Below, in pieces: positions 26,591 to 33,908 of a stretch of DNA of 64,000 bases. Made by a program: the position numbers and the translations under genes. The notes beneath the pieces are model-generated. The model was given only the letters and a program-made list of their open reading frames with translations, searched no databases and was not told the origin of the DNA. Numbering within the stretch: position 1 is the stretch's first letter; every line of letters starts with the position of its first letter. Source of the DNA: [Streptosporangium] indianense (lineage in GTDB: Bacteria > Actinomycetota > Actinomycetes > Streptomycetales > Streptomycetaceae); contig NZ_JAKEIO010000021.1 in the NCBI RefSeq assembly GCF_021474405.1, positions 1 through 64,000 on the forward strand. The letters are read 5' to 3'.

Positions 26591-27835
26591 CGCCCCGCCC
26601 TGCATCCACCGCCGCGCCGCGTACGCAACCACCCCGACCGCCAGCACCCCCGCGCCCACGACCACCGACACCCCGGGCAGCGAGAACGCCAGCACCACGC
26701 ATCCGGCGAGTCCCACCGCGGGCACCACCCGTGCCGCCGGCGCCGAAGACAGCGTCCATGCCGACGCATTGGCCACGGCGTAGTACGCCAGCACACCGAA
26801 GGAGGAGAACCCGATCGCGCCCCGGACGTCCACCGTGGCGGCCAGGACCGCGACCACCGCACCCACGGCCAGCTCAGCCCGGTGCGGCACCTGGAACCGC
26901 GGATGCACGGAGGCCAGCACTCCCGGCAGATGCCGGTCCCGTGCCATGGCGAGCGTCGTCCGCGACACCCCCAGGATCAGCGCGAGCAGCGAGCCCAGTG
27001 CGGCCACCGCCGCACCGATCCGCACCACCGGCACCAGCCACGGCGCCCCCGCCGCGCGCACCGCGTCGGCCAGCGGCGCCGTCGCGTCCCCGAGACCATC
27101 CGGCCCCAGTACGGAAAGGACAGCCACCGCCACACACACGTAGATCACCAGCGCGATGCCCAGCGCCAGCGGAATCGCGCGCGGAATGGTGCGTACCGGA
27201 TCCCGCACCTCCTCGCCGAGGGTCGCGATCCGGGCGTACCCGGCGAAGGCGAAGAACAGCAGACCGGCCGCCTGCAAGACCCCGTCGGCCCCGCCCGAGG
27301 CCCCGATGTCCAGCCGCCCGGCATCGGCCTCACCCGACGACAGGCACACCACCACCACGGAAGCGAGGACAGCCAGGACCAGCGCCACGATCAGCCGCGT
27401 CAGCCACGCGGACTTCTGGACACCGCCATAGTTCACCGCGGTCAGCACCACCACGGCCGCGACCGCCACCGCGTGCGCCTGCTCCGGCCAGACGTACGTC
27501 CCCACGGTGAGCGCCATCGCCGCACAGGAGGCCGTCTTCCCGACCACGAACGACCACCCGGCGAGATACCCCCAGAACCGGCCGAGCCGTTCCCTCCCGT
27601 ACACATACGTGCCGCCCGAGGCCGGGTACAAGGCGGCGAGACGCGCCGACGACATGGCGTTGCAGTACGCGACCACGGCGGCGACGGCGAGGCCGAGGAG
27701 CAGCCCGGTGCCGGCGGCGCGCGCGGCCGGCGCGAGGGCGGCGAAGATCCCGGCTCCCACCATCGAGCCGAGTCCAATGACGACTGCGTCGCCCACGCCG
27801 AGGGTGCGGCGCAGGCCGGGACCGGAAGCTGTCAT
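26579..27835 (-). CDS. APC-superfamily amino-acid permease
   Basis: The 418-aa protein has about 12 membrane helices. The APC signature in helix 1 is GVGDAVVIGLGSMVGAGIFAAL, with the unwound GAG segment. Helix 6 contains LLFFAFAGYARIATLGEEVRDPVRTIPRAI, typical of amino-acid/polyamine antiporters. The substrate cannot be assigned. The ATG at 27835 begins right before helix 1; upstream in-frame codons add a non-homologous stretch. Its last codons match the tandem repeats that follow. Confidence 0.88.
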   Translation of the reverse strand: MTASGPGLRRTLGVGDAVVIGLGSMVGAGIFAALAPAARAAGTGLLLGLAVAAVVAYCNAMSSARLAALYPASGGTYVYGRERLGRFWGYLAGWSFVVGKTASCAAMALTVGTYVWPEQAHAVAVAAVVVLTAVNYGGVQKSAWLTRLIVALVLAVLASVVVVCLSSGEADAGRLDIGASGGADGVLQAAGLLFFAFAGYARIATLGEEVRDPVRTIPRAIPLALGIALVIYVCVAVAVLSVLGPDGLGDATAPLADAVRAAGAPWLVPVVRIGAAVAALGSLLALILGVSRTTLAMARDRHLPGVLASVHPRFQVPHRAELAVGAVVAVLAATVDVRGAIGFSSFGVLAYYAVANASAWTLSSAPAARVVPAVGLAGCVVLAFSLPGVSVVVGAGVLAVGVVAYAARRWMQGGAWKG

Positions 27836-28028
27836 GAACCGCACCCTACTGATCAGCGCAACCGGTGGATGCGGGCGGAGCGTCCTCCCCACCAACACGG
27901 TGTGAATGTGCGTGGCGAGGAAGCCGCGCCCGGGACGCCGGACGAACGACGCATGGGCCCGGCCTGCCGAAGGCAAGATCACACGGCCGGGACGGTGCGG
28001 GCACAGCGTGAAAGGGCAGGTTCACGGC

Positions 28029-28295
28029 ATGACCATCATCAGCTGGATCATCCTGGGACTGTTGGCCGGAGCCATCGCGAAGTTCCTGCTGCCCGGGCGC
28101 GACCCGGGCGGTCTCATCGGCACCACCCTGATCGGCATCGCTGGCGCGTTCATAGGCGGCTGGATATCGGCCCGCTGGATGGACCACCCGATCACCAAGG
28201 GCTTCTACGACGGTGCGACGTGGGCGGCGGCGGTCGGCGGATCGCTCGTCCTCCTGATCGCCTACCGCCTTCTGTTCGGCCACTCGCGCGACTGA
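28029..28295 (+). CDS. GlsB/YeaQ/YmgE-family small membrane protein
   Basis: The 88-aa protein has three hydrophobic segments and the family pattern ILGLLAGAIAKFLLPG near the N terminus, then GTTLIGIAGAFIGGW. The name transglycosylase-associated protein is historical; the role is unknown. It is the last core-genome gene before element 1. Before integration it would have faced the 3' end of yajQ across a shared terminator. Confidence 0.85.
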   Translation: MTIISWIILGLLAGAIAKFLLPGRDPGGLIGTTLIGIAGAFIGGWISARWMDHPITKGFYDGATWAAAVGGSLVLLIAYRLLFGHSRD

Positions 28296-28341
28296 CCCCG
28301 CGTCCCGGTGCGTCCGCACGGCCGCCGGAAGACGCGACGAA

Positions 28342-28366
28342 GGGCGGGCACCGGTAGTGCCCACCC
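28342..28366. terminator. Hairpin terminator left of the attachment site
   Basis: GGGCAC (28346-28351) pairs with GTGCCC (28357-28362) around a 5-nt loop, and flanking GGG/CCC extend the stem. It likely served both the GlsB-type gene and the original, uninterrupted yajQ. Confidence 0.55.
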
Positions 28367-28406
28367 CTCTTGTATCCGTGCGGGCGGCAGCCCGGGGACA
28401 AGACCT

Positions 28407-28426
28407 ACCGGTAGTTCACGTACTGC
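28407..28426. other. attL of element 1
   Basis: The core ACCGGTAGTTCACG is followed by TACTGC. On the minus strand this reads as codons for Q-Y-V-N-Y-R and then TAG, i.e. a displaced yajQ 3' end. The stop TAG at 28406-28408 (minus) comes from the chromosomal side and is probably the original yajQ stop. Confidence 0.75.
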
Positions 28427-28467
28427 CCGTCTGATCGCCTCACCTGCACGTTGACCCCGAAAGGGCG

Positions 28468-28503
28468 GTTGACGTGCCAAAACTACTGCCAGTAGTTGTC
28501 AAC
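28468..28503. repeat. Nested palindrome just inside attL
   Basis: The inner dyad AACTACT-GCC-AGTAGTT (28481-28497) is framed by GTTGAC (28468-28473) and GTCAAC (28498-28503). A further GTTGAC lies at 28450-28455. Such structures beside an att core are typical of integrase or Xis arm sites. Confidence 0.55.
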
Positions 28504-28572
28504 GCTTCGCAGCGTTATTCGCGGGCTTGTGCCCGCGCTGTGCCCTCGTCGGGCACGGGCCACCCCTCCCTC

Positions 28573-28785
28573 TCAGTGAAGGTCGGTGCGCGCTCCCTGC
28601 CCCGGGCGCACGAAGTCGATGATCGTGGCTGGCTTCCACGCGGGCGAGCGGCCGAACATCCGATCCTCCTTGGGGATCTCGCCGCGGCCTCGGGACCGGT
28701 ACGTGCGGATCGTCTGCGGGCTCACCCCCCAGTACTCCGCCACCTCGGCAACGGTCCAGTAGTCGGCTTCCGGGTCGACCGCCAT
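28573..28785 (-). CDS. Small helix-turn-helix protein (MerR/excisionase type)
   Basis: The 70-aa protein contains one HTH of the excisionase/MerR class (WTVAEVAEYWGVSPQTIRTYRSRGRG, residues 10-35). The start at 28785 has AAGGAG 7 nt upstream. It lies next to attL and could act as a recombination directionality factor or as a repressor of the divergent gene block at 29012. A second protein of this class is encoded at 46810 near the integrase. Confidence 0.7.
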   Translation of the reverse strand: MAVDPEADYWTVAEVAEYWGVSPQTIRTYRSRGRGEIPKEDRMFGRSPAWKPATIIDFVRPGQGARTDLH

Positions 28786-28870
28786 GCCGTGACTCCTTGT
28801 CGTCGTGATCTGGACAAAGTCTATGCACCTCCGGCTATGACGACAGCCCTGCAACTTTGCCCCAGTGATG

Positions 28871-28899
28871 TTGACAAGGTTCCGGCCGGGCCGTAACTT
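28871..28899 (+). promoter_or_regulatory. Sigma70-type promoter for the left gene block
   Basis: TTGACA (28871-28876), a 17-nt spacer and TAACTT (28894-28899) form a near-consensus promoter pointing at the gene block that starts at 29012. The -35 box is half of an inverted repeat (TTGACAA with TTGTCAA at 28899-28905), so a repressor could bind across it. Confidence 0.5.
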
Positions 28900-28910
28900 T
28901 GTCAATGTTA

Positions 28911-28933
28911 GGCGGACAAGGTTCTAGTCCGCC
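28911..28933. promoter_or_regulatory. Hairpin in the leader of the left gene block
   Basis: GGCGGAC (28911-28917) and GTCCGCC (28927-28933) form a perfect 7-bp stem with a 9-nt loop just after the TTGACA/TAACTT promoter. It could be an operator or a transcript leader structure. Confidence 0.35.
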
Positions 28934-29011
28934 TACAGGACGGCCCCGAACCGGTGACTCCAACACCGGCCGGGGCCTGACGGACCACCTGCTCTCGACA
29001 GGAGACCCGCT

Positions 29012-29407
29012 GTGTCGCATCCTTCCATCCGCCGTGAGCGCCGCACCAACCGGCGCACCCTCCGCGCCACCCTGCGCCGCCGTGTGGCCGCCACCCGCCT
29101 CGCCGCCTCGTGCCGCCGCCGGCCCCGCTCCCTGACCACCGTGGCCGTCGCCGCGGGCGTCGCCAAGAACACGGCCGCCGGCGTCGCGTCCGGCCTGCGC
29201 TCCGTGGCCAAGCGCCTCGCCCTCACCCCGGCCGCGACCGCCCGCACCCGCCGCACCGTCGCCGGTGGCCGCGCCCGCCGCAGCCACTCCGTCTACCGCT
29301 GGACGCTCGCGCAGGTCGCCCGCCTCGTCGCTGCCTACCGGCCCCGCAAGGCCGAGTACGTCGCCGCCGTCGCCCTGATCGCCGCCTTCACCGGCGGTGC
29401 CCGATGA
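29012..29407 (+). CDS. Small Arg/Ala-rich basic protein
   Basis: The 131-aa protein is extremely basic (RRERRTNRRTLRATLRRR near the N terminus) and Ala-rich, with one weak hydrophobic segment at the C terminus. Its charge suggests nucleic-acid binding, but no fold is recognised. The GTG start has GGAG 7 nt upstream. It is the first gene of an operon running to 32.8 kb, and its end overlaps the next gene by 4 nt. Confidence 0.6.
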   Translation: MSHPSIRRERRTNRRTLRATLRRRVAATRLAASCRRRPRSLTTVAVAAGVAKNTAAGVASGLRSVAKRLALTPAATARTRRTVAGGRARRSHSVYRWTLAQVARLVAAYRPRKAEYVAAVALIAAFTGGAR

Positions 29408-29913
29408 CCCACCAGACCGAGCAGGCGCCTTCCACCACGCCGGGCGCCCGCCCGCCGGCCGGGCCCGAGCCCACCGACCTCGACGTAGCGGTCAGCGTCG
29501 CCCGGCAGCTGCTCGGCAGCAGCAGCGTCCCCGCCCTGCGTGAGGCCCTGCGGCTCCTGCTGCGCGCCCTGGACGCCGAGCCCGACGTCACCCCGCCGCC
29601 GGTCCAGCCGCCCGCACTGCGCTGCCCGGCCGCCCACCTGGAGGACCCGACCCCGTGCGTCGGCCCGGTCGTCGTGACCGTGCTGGACACCACGGGCGCC
29701 GGGGTCGACGGGTGCGAGCACCACGCCGCCCGCATGCTGGCCTCCCTGGACGGCGGCCGGGTGTACGCCCTGCCAGCCGCCCCCGAGGGCGCGGCGATCC
29801 GCGTCTTCAAGGCCGCCGACACCACCCGCCCCTTCGCCTGGATCACCGCTCCGCGCACCCGCCCGGAGCAGCGCAGCCACGCCGAGAACCGCCGCGGTGG
29901 TGAGGGCCAGTGA
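29404..29913 (+). CDS. AICE-type protein with Cys/His cluster
   Basis: The 169-aa protein has an N-terminal helical half and a C-terminal half with spaced Cys and His residues (LRCPAAHLEDPTPCVG, then GCEHHAARMLA), which could bind a metal. Similar small proteins recur in Streptomyces integrative elements without a known role. Both ends overlap neighbours by 4 nt. Confidence 0.6.
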   Translation: MTHQTEQAPSTTPGARPPAGPEPTDLDVAVSVARQLLGSSSVPALREALRLLLRALDAEPDVTPPPVQPPALRCPAAHLEDPTPCVGPVVVTVLDTTGAGVDGCEHHAARMLASLDGGRVYALPAAPEGAAIRVFKAADTTRPFAWITAPRTRPEQRSHAENRRGGEGQ

Positions 29914-30287
29914 GCACCGAGCCCCGCACGGCCATCGTGAACGTCCTCGTCGTCCAGGCGCTGGAGGTCGACGAACCTGCCTGGTGCACCGGCGAGCACC
30001 CGGGCGCCGAGTTCCTGCCCGACCTCACGCACAACGGCCCCGAGGTCTCCGCACGGTTCGAGACCCGGCACGGGCCCGTCGAGTACCTCACCGCGTGGAT
30101 CACACAGGCCCCGCACGGCGAGATGGCCCCCGAGCCCTCGCCCCGGGTGGCGGTCGAGTTCGGCGGCGGGGCGCACTCCCTCACCACGGACGACGTCCGC
30201 GCGTTCACCGCCCTGACCCGCGCGCACCTCGACGTCATCGACCGGCTCGCCGACGAGGCCGACCGCATCCGGGAGCAGACCCGGTGA
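29910..30287 (+). CDS. DUF6907-like AICE protein
   Basis: The 125-aa protein has a short Cys/His motif (EPAWCTGEHPG) followed by beta-rich sequence (VEYLTAWITQAPHGE) and a C-terminal helix. The layout resembles the DUF6907 proteins of Streptomyces mobile elements, and the gene at 46071 in the same element is similar. The function is unknown. It is coupled to both neighbours by 4-nt overlaps. Confidence 0.6.
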   Translation: MSTEPRTAIVNVLVVQALEVDEPAWCTGEHPGAEFLPDLTHNGPEVSARFETRHGPVEYLTAWITQAPHGEMAPEPSPRVAVEFGGGAHSLTTDDVRAFTALTRAHLDVIDRLADEADRIREQTR

Positions 30288-30481
30288 GCGCCCGACCGGT
30301 ACGCCGCCCGACCGAGGCCGCCGCCCTGCGCGCGGTGGCCCGGTCGGCCCGGCCCCTTCCCCCTGTCCCCGCCCTGATGGCCGCGCTGCTCGACGCGAAC
30401 GAGCGCCGCGACCGCGAGGGAGCCTGTCTGGCCGCGCACCGCGCCGTGCGCGCCGCCGCCCCGGAGGTGGGCGAAGCATGA
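30284..30481 (+). CDS. Small hypothetical protein
   Basis: The 65-aa Ala/Arg-rich helical protein has the core LPPVPALMAALLDANERRDREGACLAAHRAVR. The GTG start overlaps the previous stop as GTGA, and its own stop overlaps the next ATG, so it is part of the coupled operon. No family is recognised. Confidence 0.55.
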   Translation: MSARPVRRPTEAAALRAVARSARPLPPVPALMAALLDANERRDREGACLAAHRAVRAAAPEVGEA

Positions 30482-30984
30482 TCCGCATCGTTCGTACGAA
30501 GACCCTCCGCGCCCTTCAGGCCGGCATCACCGAGGCCGAGGCCGCTACCGCGTCCGCCCGGGCCGAGGCCGAGCAGCGCACCAACGACGTCCGCAGGGCC
30601 GCCGACTCCGCGTTCCGGGCGGAGACCGCCCTCGAAGCGCTGCGCGCCGAGCACGCCCGCACCGTCACCAGCGCCGCCCGCAACGAAGGTGAACTTCAGA
30701 CGCTGCGCGCTCAGCAGCTCCTCGACACCGAGGACCGGGCCGCCCTGCGCCTGCTGCTCCGCACCGTCCGCAAGTCGGCCGCCGCACAGCAGGTGTTCGT
30801 GCTGCTGAAGCACGGCCAGTTCCACAGCGTCCACCCCAGCCGGCCGGACGCCGAGAAGGCCGCCGAGCGCGAGGGCGCGCACCCCGACGGCTGGCTCACC
30901 CACGGAGCGCCCGGCACGAACGTGCCCGCCTCTGAGGTGCTGTGGCGTATCCAGCCGACGCCGCTGGCCGGTGAGGCCCGATGA
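30478..30984 (+). CDS. Coiled-coil protein of the element
   Basis: The 168-aa protein is mostly a long coiled coil (residues 5-110, rich in Ala, Glu and Arg heptads). It ends in a short beta segment with QVFVLLKHGQFHSVHPSRPDAEK and DGWLTHGAPG. Related proteins are common in Streptomyces elements and phages but uncharacterised. It is coupled to both neighbours by ATGA overlaps. Confidence 0.6.
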   Translation: MIRIVRTKTLRALQAGITEAEAATASARAEAEQRTNDVRRAADSAFRAETALEALRAEHARTVTSAARNEGELQTLRAQQLLDTEDRAALRLLLRTVRKSAAAQQVFVLLKHGQFHSVHPSRPDAEKAAEREGAHPDGWLTHGAPGTNVPASEVLWRIQPTPLAGEAR

Positions 30985-32264
30985 ACAGCACCGCACTCAC
31001 CTGGGCCACCGCCCACCCCCTGCCCGCGGCCCTCGCGGTCGCCGCACTCCTGGCCGCTGTCGTCGCGCTCGTCGTGGCCGGGCGCCGTGCTGCGCGCCGC
31101 ACCCCGGCCGCCGTCCTGGTCGCCGCGCTCGCCGCCCTGGCCTGCACCGCGTACAGCGCGGACACGTCGTGGCGGTTCGCTGAGCACAGCCTCGGCATGG
31201 TGTCGACCACCGAGCGCGCGGCAATGTTCGCCGCCGCCGAGCTGGCCCTGTTCGCCTGCGCCCTGATGGCCCGCCAGAACCTCCGCACCCAGGGAGCCCC
31301 CGGCGTCCCCGGCGCGCTCGTCTGGTTCATCACCGGCGTGCAGGTCATCCCGGCCTACGCCGAGTCCGGCATCGTCGGCGGCACCGTCCGCGCCGTCGTC
31401 GGGCCCGTCCTGGCCGCGCTGCTGTGGCACCTCGCCATGGGCATCGAGCTACGGCACGCCCGGCCCGGCGCCGACTCGGGGAGCCTGCCCGCCCTGCTGG
31501 CCCGCGAGGCGCGCGAGCGGCTGCTGTCCCGCCTCGGTCTCGCCACCCGCGACCGCACGGCCGAGCAGATCACCCGGGACCGGTGGACGGTCAAGGCCGT
31601 GGGCCTGGCTGCGAAGCTCGCAGACATGCCCGCGAAGGCGCGCGGCCGTGCCCGGGTGGCCCGGCGCCTGTCGGTGGCCGTGGGCAAGGCGCAGGCCGGC
31701 GCGTCCGAGGAGCAGCGGGCGAAGCTGCTGGAGCTGCTGGCCGCGCGTCGGCACGCCGCGGCGCTGGCCACCGTCGAACTGCCCTCCCCGTGGGAGGCCG
31801 CCGAGGTGACCGCCGAGCGGATCGACGACGAGCAGCCGGAGCCGCCCGCCCTGACCGCCCGCCCTCGGCCCGAGGTGGTCCCGGCCGGCGTGCGCCTGCT
31901 GCCGCTCGTCGCCCGCCCCGAACCGGCCGTAGAGGAGCAGGCGGCCCCTGCCCCGGTGGTCATCCCCTCGCTCGCCGATGCCGTGTTCTGGAGCCCCTCG
32001 TGGCGCCGGGACCTGAACGGCAAGACGACCGCCTCGGTACCCGCCGAGACGGCCCGAGAGGTGGTCACCCAGGTCATCGCCCTCACCCCCGCCGAACTGC
32101 GCCGGAAGGCCCGCGCCCTGAACAAGGAAGCGGTCAGGTCGACGAACCGGCCGGTGACCATCAAGACGCTTCAGGACGAACTCGGCCTGTCGCGTCGAGA
32201 GGCGACCGACCTTCGCCGCGAAGTGGTCACCACGGCGCTCGTCACGGGGGAGAGCCGGTCATGA
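30981..32264 (+). CDS. Spread-type polytopic membrane protein with DNA-binding-like C terminus
   Basis: The 427-aa protein starts with about five membrane helices (residues 10-155), with a DUF2637-like look (YSADTSWRFAEHSLGM, then AAMFAAAELALFACALMARQNLR). The soluble C-terminal half ends in a winged-helix-like segment (NRPVTIKTLQDELGLSRREATDLRREVV). In AICEs such proteins are thought to help intramycelial spread or to control transfer. It may pair with the FtsK translocase. It overlaps the next gene by 4 nt. Confidence 0.65.
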   Translation: MNSTALTWATAHPLPAALAVAALLAAVVALVVAGRRAARRTPAAVLVAALAALACTAYSADTSWRFAEHSLGMVSTTERAAMFAAAELALFACALMARQNLRTQGAPGVPGALVWFITGVQVIPAYAESGIVGGTVRAVVGPVLAALLWHLAMGIELRHARPGADSGSLPALLAREARERLLSRLGLATRDRTAEQITRDRWTVKAVGLAAKLADMPAKARGRARVARRLSVAVGKAQAGASEEQRAKLLELLAARRHAAALATVELPSPWEAAEVTAERIDDEQPEPPALTARPRPEVVPAGVRLLPLVARPEPAVEEQAAPAPVVIPSLADAVFWSPSWRRDLNGKTTASVPAETAREVVTQVIALTPAELRRKARALNKEAVRSTNRPVTIKTLQDELGLSRREATDLRREVVTTALVTGESRS

Positions 32265-32434
32265 AGTGGCTGATCCTCGGTGCCCTGCTCGGCGTACTGC
32301 TCGCCGTACCGCAGGCCCTCGATGTGACCGCGTCCGTCGTCGACGGGCTGGCGTCGAAGCCCCTGCTCGTCGCGTTCGTCCTCGGTGCCGTAGCCCGCCC
32401 GTACCTGCCCATGCCGAGGAGGCGGACCCGATGA
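32261..32434 (+). CDS. 57-aa small membrane protein
   Basis: The protein has two hydrophobic stretches (LILGALLGVLLAVPQAL and PLLVAFVLGAVA) and a basic end (MPRRRTR). It resembles short Spd-type spread proteins of Streptomyces plasmids. Both its ends overlap neighbouring genes by 4 nt. Confidence 0.55.
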   Translation: MKWLILGALLGVLLAVPQALDVTASVVDGLASKPLLVAFVLGAVARPYLPMPRRRTR

Positions 32435-32751
32435 GCGACGCCCTGGAGAAGGCCGAGCAGGCCGCCCGCGAGGCCGAGACCAACACGGCCGCCGTGCAGC
32501 TGGCCACGATGGCGATGGAGCTGGCGAAGCTGGCCGCGCAGCAGCAGGCCCAGGCGCCGGCGCCCACCTGCCAGCACGACCACAAGCCGCGCCGCAGCGC
32601 GGGCGAATGGCTCGGCATCGCGTGCGCGGTGTGCGTCGGGGGCGTGGGGGTGGCGTTCGCGTCGCTGGCGCTGGCGATCCTCGGCGGTGTTGCGGCGATC
32701 GTCGTGCTGGTCCTGCGGGACATGTGGCGCGACATGCGTAAGGGCCGCTGA
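32431..32751 (+). CDS. Small membrane protein, Spd-like
   Basis: The 106-aa protein has an amphipathic Ala/Glu helix (residues 1-45), a CQHDHKPRR linker and two adjoining C-terminal membrane helices (LGIACAVCVGGVGVAFASLALAILGGVAAIVVLVL). The layout is that of plasmid spread proteins. It is the last gene of the coupled block; a hairpin follows. Confidence 0.6.
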   Translation: MSDALEKAEQAAREAETNTAAVQLATMAMELAKLAAQQQAQAPAPTCQHDHKPRRSAGEWLGIACAVCVGGVGVAFASLALAILGGVAAIVVLVLRDMWRDMRKGR

Positions 32752-32790
32752 CCTGCCCTTCCGTCCCCCATGGCCCGCCCGTGGGGGTGC

Positions 32791-32816
32791 GGTGGGGCCG
32801 GACAGCCCGGCCCACC
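32791..32816 (+). terminator. Hairpin after the spread-protein block
   Basis: GGTGGGGCCGG (32791-32801) pairs with CCGGCCCACC (32807-32816) with one bulged G and a 5-nt loop. Confidence 0.45.
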
Positions 32817-32832
32817 ACGAGAGGAGCCCACC

Positions 32833-32997
32833 GTGACCACCTGGCGCTACAGCGCAGAGGACCGCAACCGCGACGAGACCGGCGACGGCACCGTCCAGGC
32901 CGAGGACGTCACCACCGCCTACGAGGCCGCCTCCCAGGACGCCCGCAGCAAAGACACCCCGTTCTACAACCTCGTCGTCTGGCCGAAGGAGAGCTGA
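32833..32997 (+). CDS. 54-aa hypothetical protein
   Basis: The small acidic protein (TWRYSAEDRNRDETGDGT, ending FYNLVVWPKES) has GAGGAG 9 nt before its GTG. It is not in a family I recognise. It is followed 2 nt later by the next small gene. Confidence 0.55.
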   Translation: MTTWRYSAEDRNRDETGDGTVQAEDVTTAYEAASQDARSKDTPFYNLVVWPKES

Positions 32998-32999
32998 GC

Positions 33000-33209
33000 A
33001 TGGACCGCACCAAGCACCTGGCCTGCGCCGACGAGGCCCTGCGCAAGGCCGAGAACCTCGCCGGGGACGCCGAGGACGCCGCGCGCAGCCTCGACCACCG
33101 GCACAAGGCCGAGCCGCTCGCCGCGGCCGGCGCCCTGTGGGCCAGCATCGCCCGCACCCACACCGCCATCGCCCGGGCCCTCACCGAGACGGAGCCCGCC
33201 GATGGCTGA
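33000..33209 (+). CDS. 69-aa helical hypothetical protein
   Basis: The all-helical protein (HLACADEALRKAENLAGDAED, then ALWASIARTHTAIARALTE) resembles small proteins common in Streptomyces AICEs. The ATG has GGAG about 6 nt upstream. It overlaps the next gene by 8 nt. Confidence 0.55.
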   Translation: MDRTKHLACADEALRKAENLAGDAEDAARSLDHRHKAEPLAAAGALWASIARTHTAIARALTETEPADG

Positions 33210-33378
33210 CGACCTGTCGCTCAGCGACTTCACGCTCGGCGAGAAGGCCCGCCTCGCCGGCCTGGTGGCCCGCATGGGCAAGCGCGGCCTGGCCGGTGAG
33301 GGCGTCGACATCAGCGACCTGAAGCGCAGGGCCGAGCGGATCGAGGACCAGGCCCGCCGTCGCAAGCACGGCAAGTAG
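33202..33378 (+). CDS. 58-aa hypothetical protein
   Basis: The small basic protein (LSDFTLGEKARLAGLVARMG, ending RRRKHGK) overlaps the gene before it and precedes the Nudix gene. The helical, Lys/Arg-rich end could bind nucleic acid. No family is recognised. Confidence 0.5.
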   Translation: MADDLSLSDFTLGEKARLAGLVARMGKRGLAGEGVDISDLKRRAERIEDQARRRKHGK

Positions 33379-33405
33379 CACCCGGAACCCAAGGAGACGC
33401 TTCGC

Positions 33406-33822
33406 ATGATCGAGACGTTCGAGACCATCCGCTTCACCGCAGACGTCGTCGTCACCAGGACCGACGGGTACGTCCTGCTGATCGAGCGCCGGTGGGACCC
33501 GTTCGAGGGCCAGTGGGCCCTTCCCGGCGGCCACGTCGACGCCGGCGAGACGAGCCGCGCCGCAGCAGCCCGGGAACTCGCCGAAGAGGCCGGTGTGTAC
33601 GCGGCGCCGGAGGAGCTGACGCAGGTCGGCACGTTCGACGAACCCGGCCGTGACCCGCGCGGCCGGTACGTCACCGTCGCCTACCACCTGACCGTCATCC
33701 CCGGCACGCCCATCGAGGCCGGCGACGACGCGGCCAACGCCCAGTGGTGGCCCCTGAGCCACCTGCCGCCGCTCGCGTTCGACCACGCCGACATCATCGC
33801 CGCCGCCACGACCAGCAAGTAG
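33406..33822 (+). CDS. Nudix hydrolase, possible pif-type conjugal immunity protein
   Basis: The 138-aa protein is a single Nudix domain. The Nudix box is intact: GGHVDAGETSRAAAARELAEEAGV, with all glutamates for metal binding. In the AICE pSAM2 a Nudix protein (Pif) blocks redundant transfer between cells that already carry the element, and its gene lies near tra. Here the gene sits directly before the FtsK/tra gene, so the same role is plausible but not shown. A nucleotide-pool function is the alternative. Confidence 0.8.
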   Translation: MIETFETIRFTADVVVTRTDGYVLLIERRWDPFEGQWALPGGHVDAGETSRAAAARELAEEAGVYAAPEELTQVGTFDEPGRDPRGRYVTVAYHLTVIPGTPIEAGDDAANAQWWPLSHLPPLAFDHADIIAAATTSK

Positions 33823-33828
33823 CAACGC

Positions 33829-33871
33829 CCCGGGGCGGCCGTCAGCTGCCAGGCGAACCGGCCGCCCCGGG
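33829..33871 (+). terminator. Strong hairpin between nudix and tra
   Basis: A perfect 13-bp stem (CCCGGGGCGGCCG at 33829-33841 with CGGCCGCCCCGGG at 33859-33871) surrounds a 17-nt loop. It could limit read-through into tra. Confidence 0.55.
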
Positions 33872-33908
33872 CCCCGGACCGCCCAACAGAACGACCGGAG
33901 AGATCAGC

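Noticed and set aside
28349..28358. CACCGGTAGT as a second copy of the att core
   Set aside because: Only 9 bp match the core, and the sequence is fully explained as the loop and arm of a terminator hairpin.
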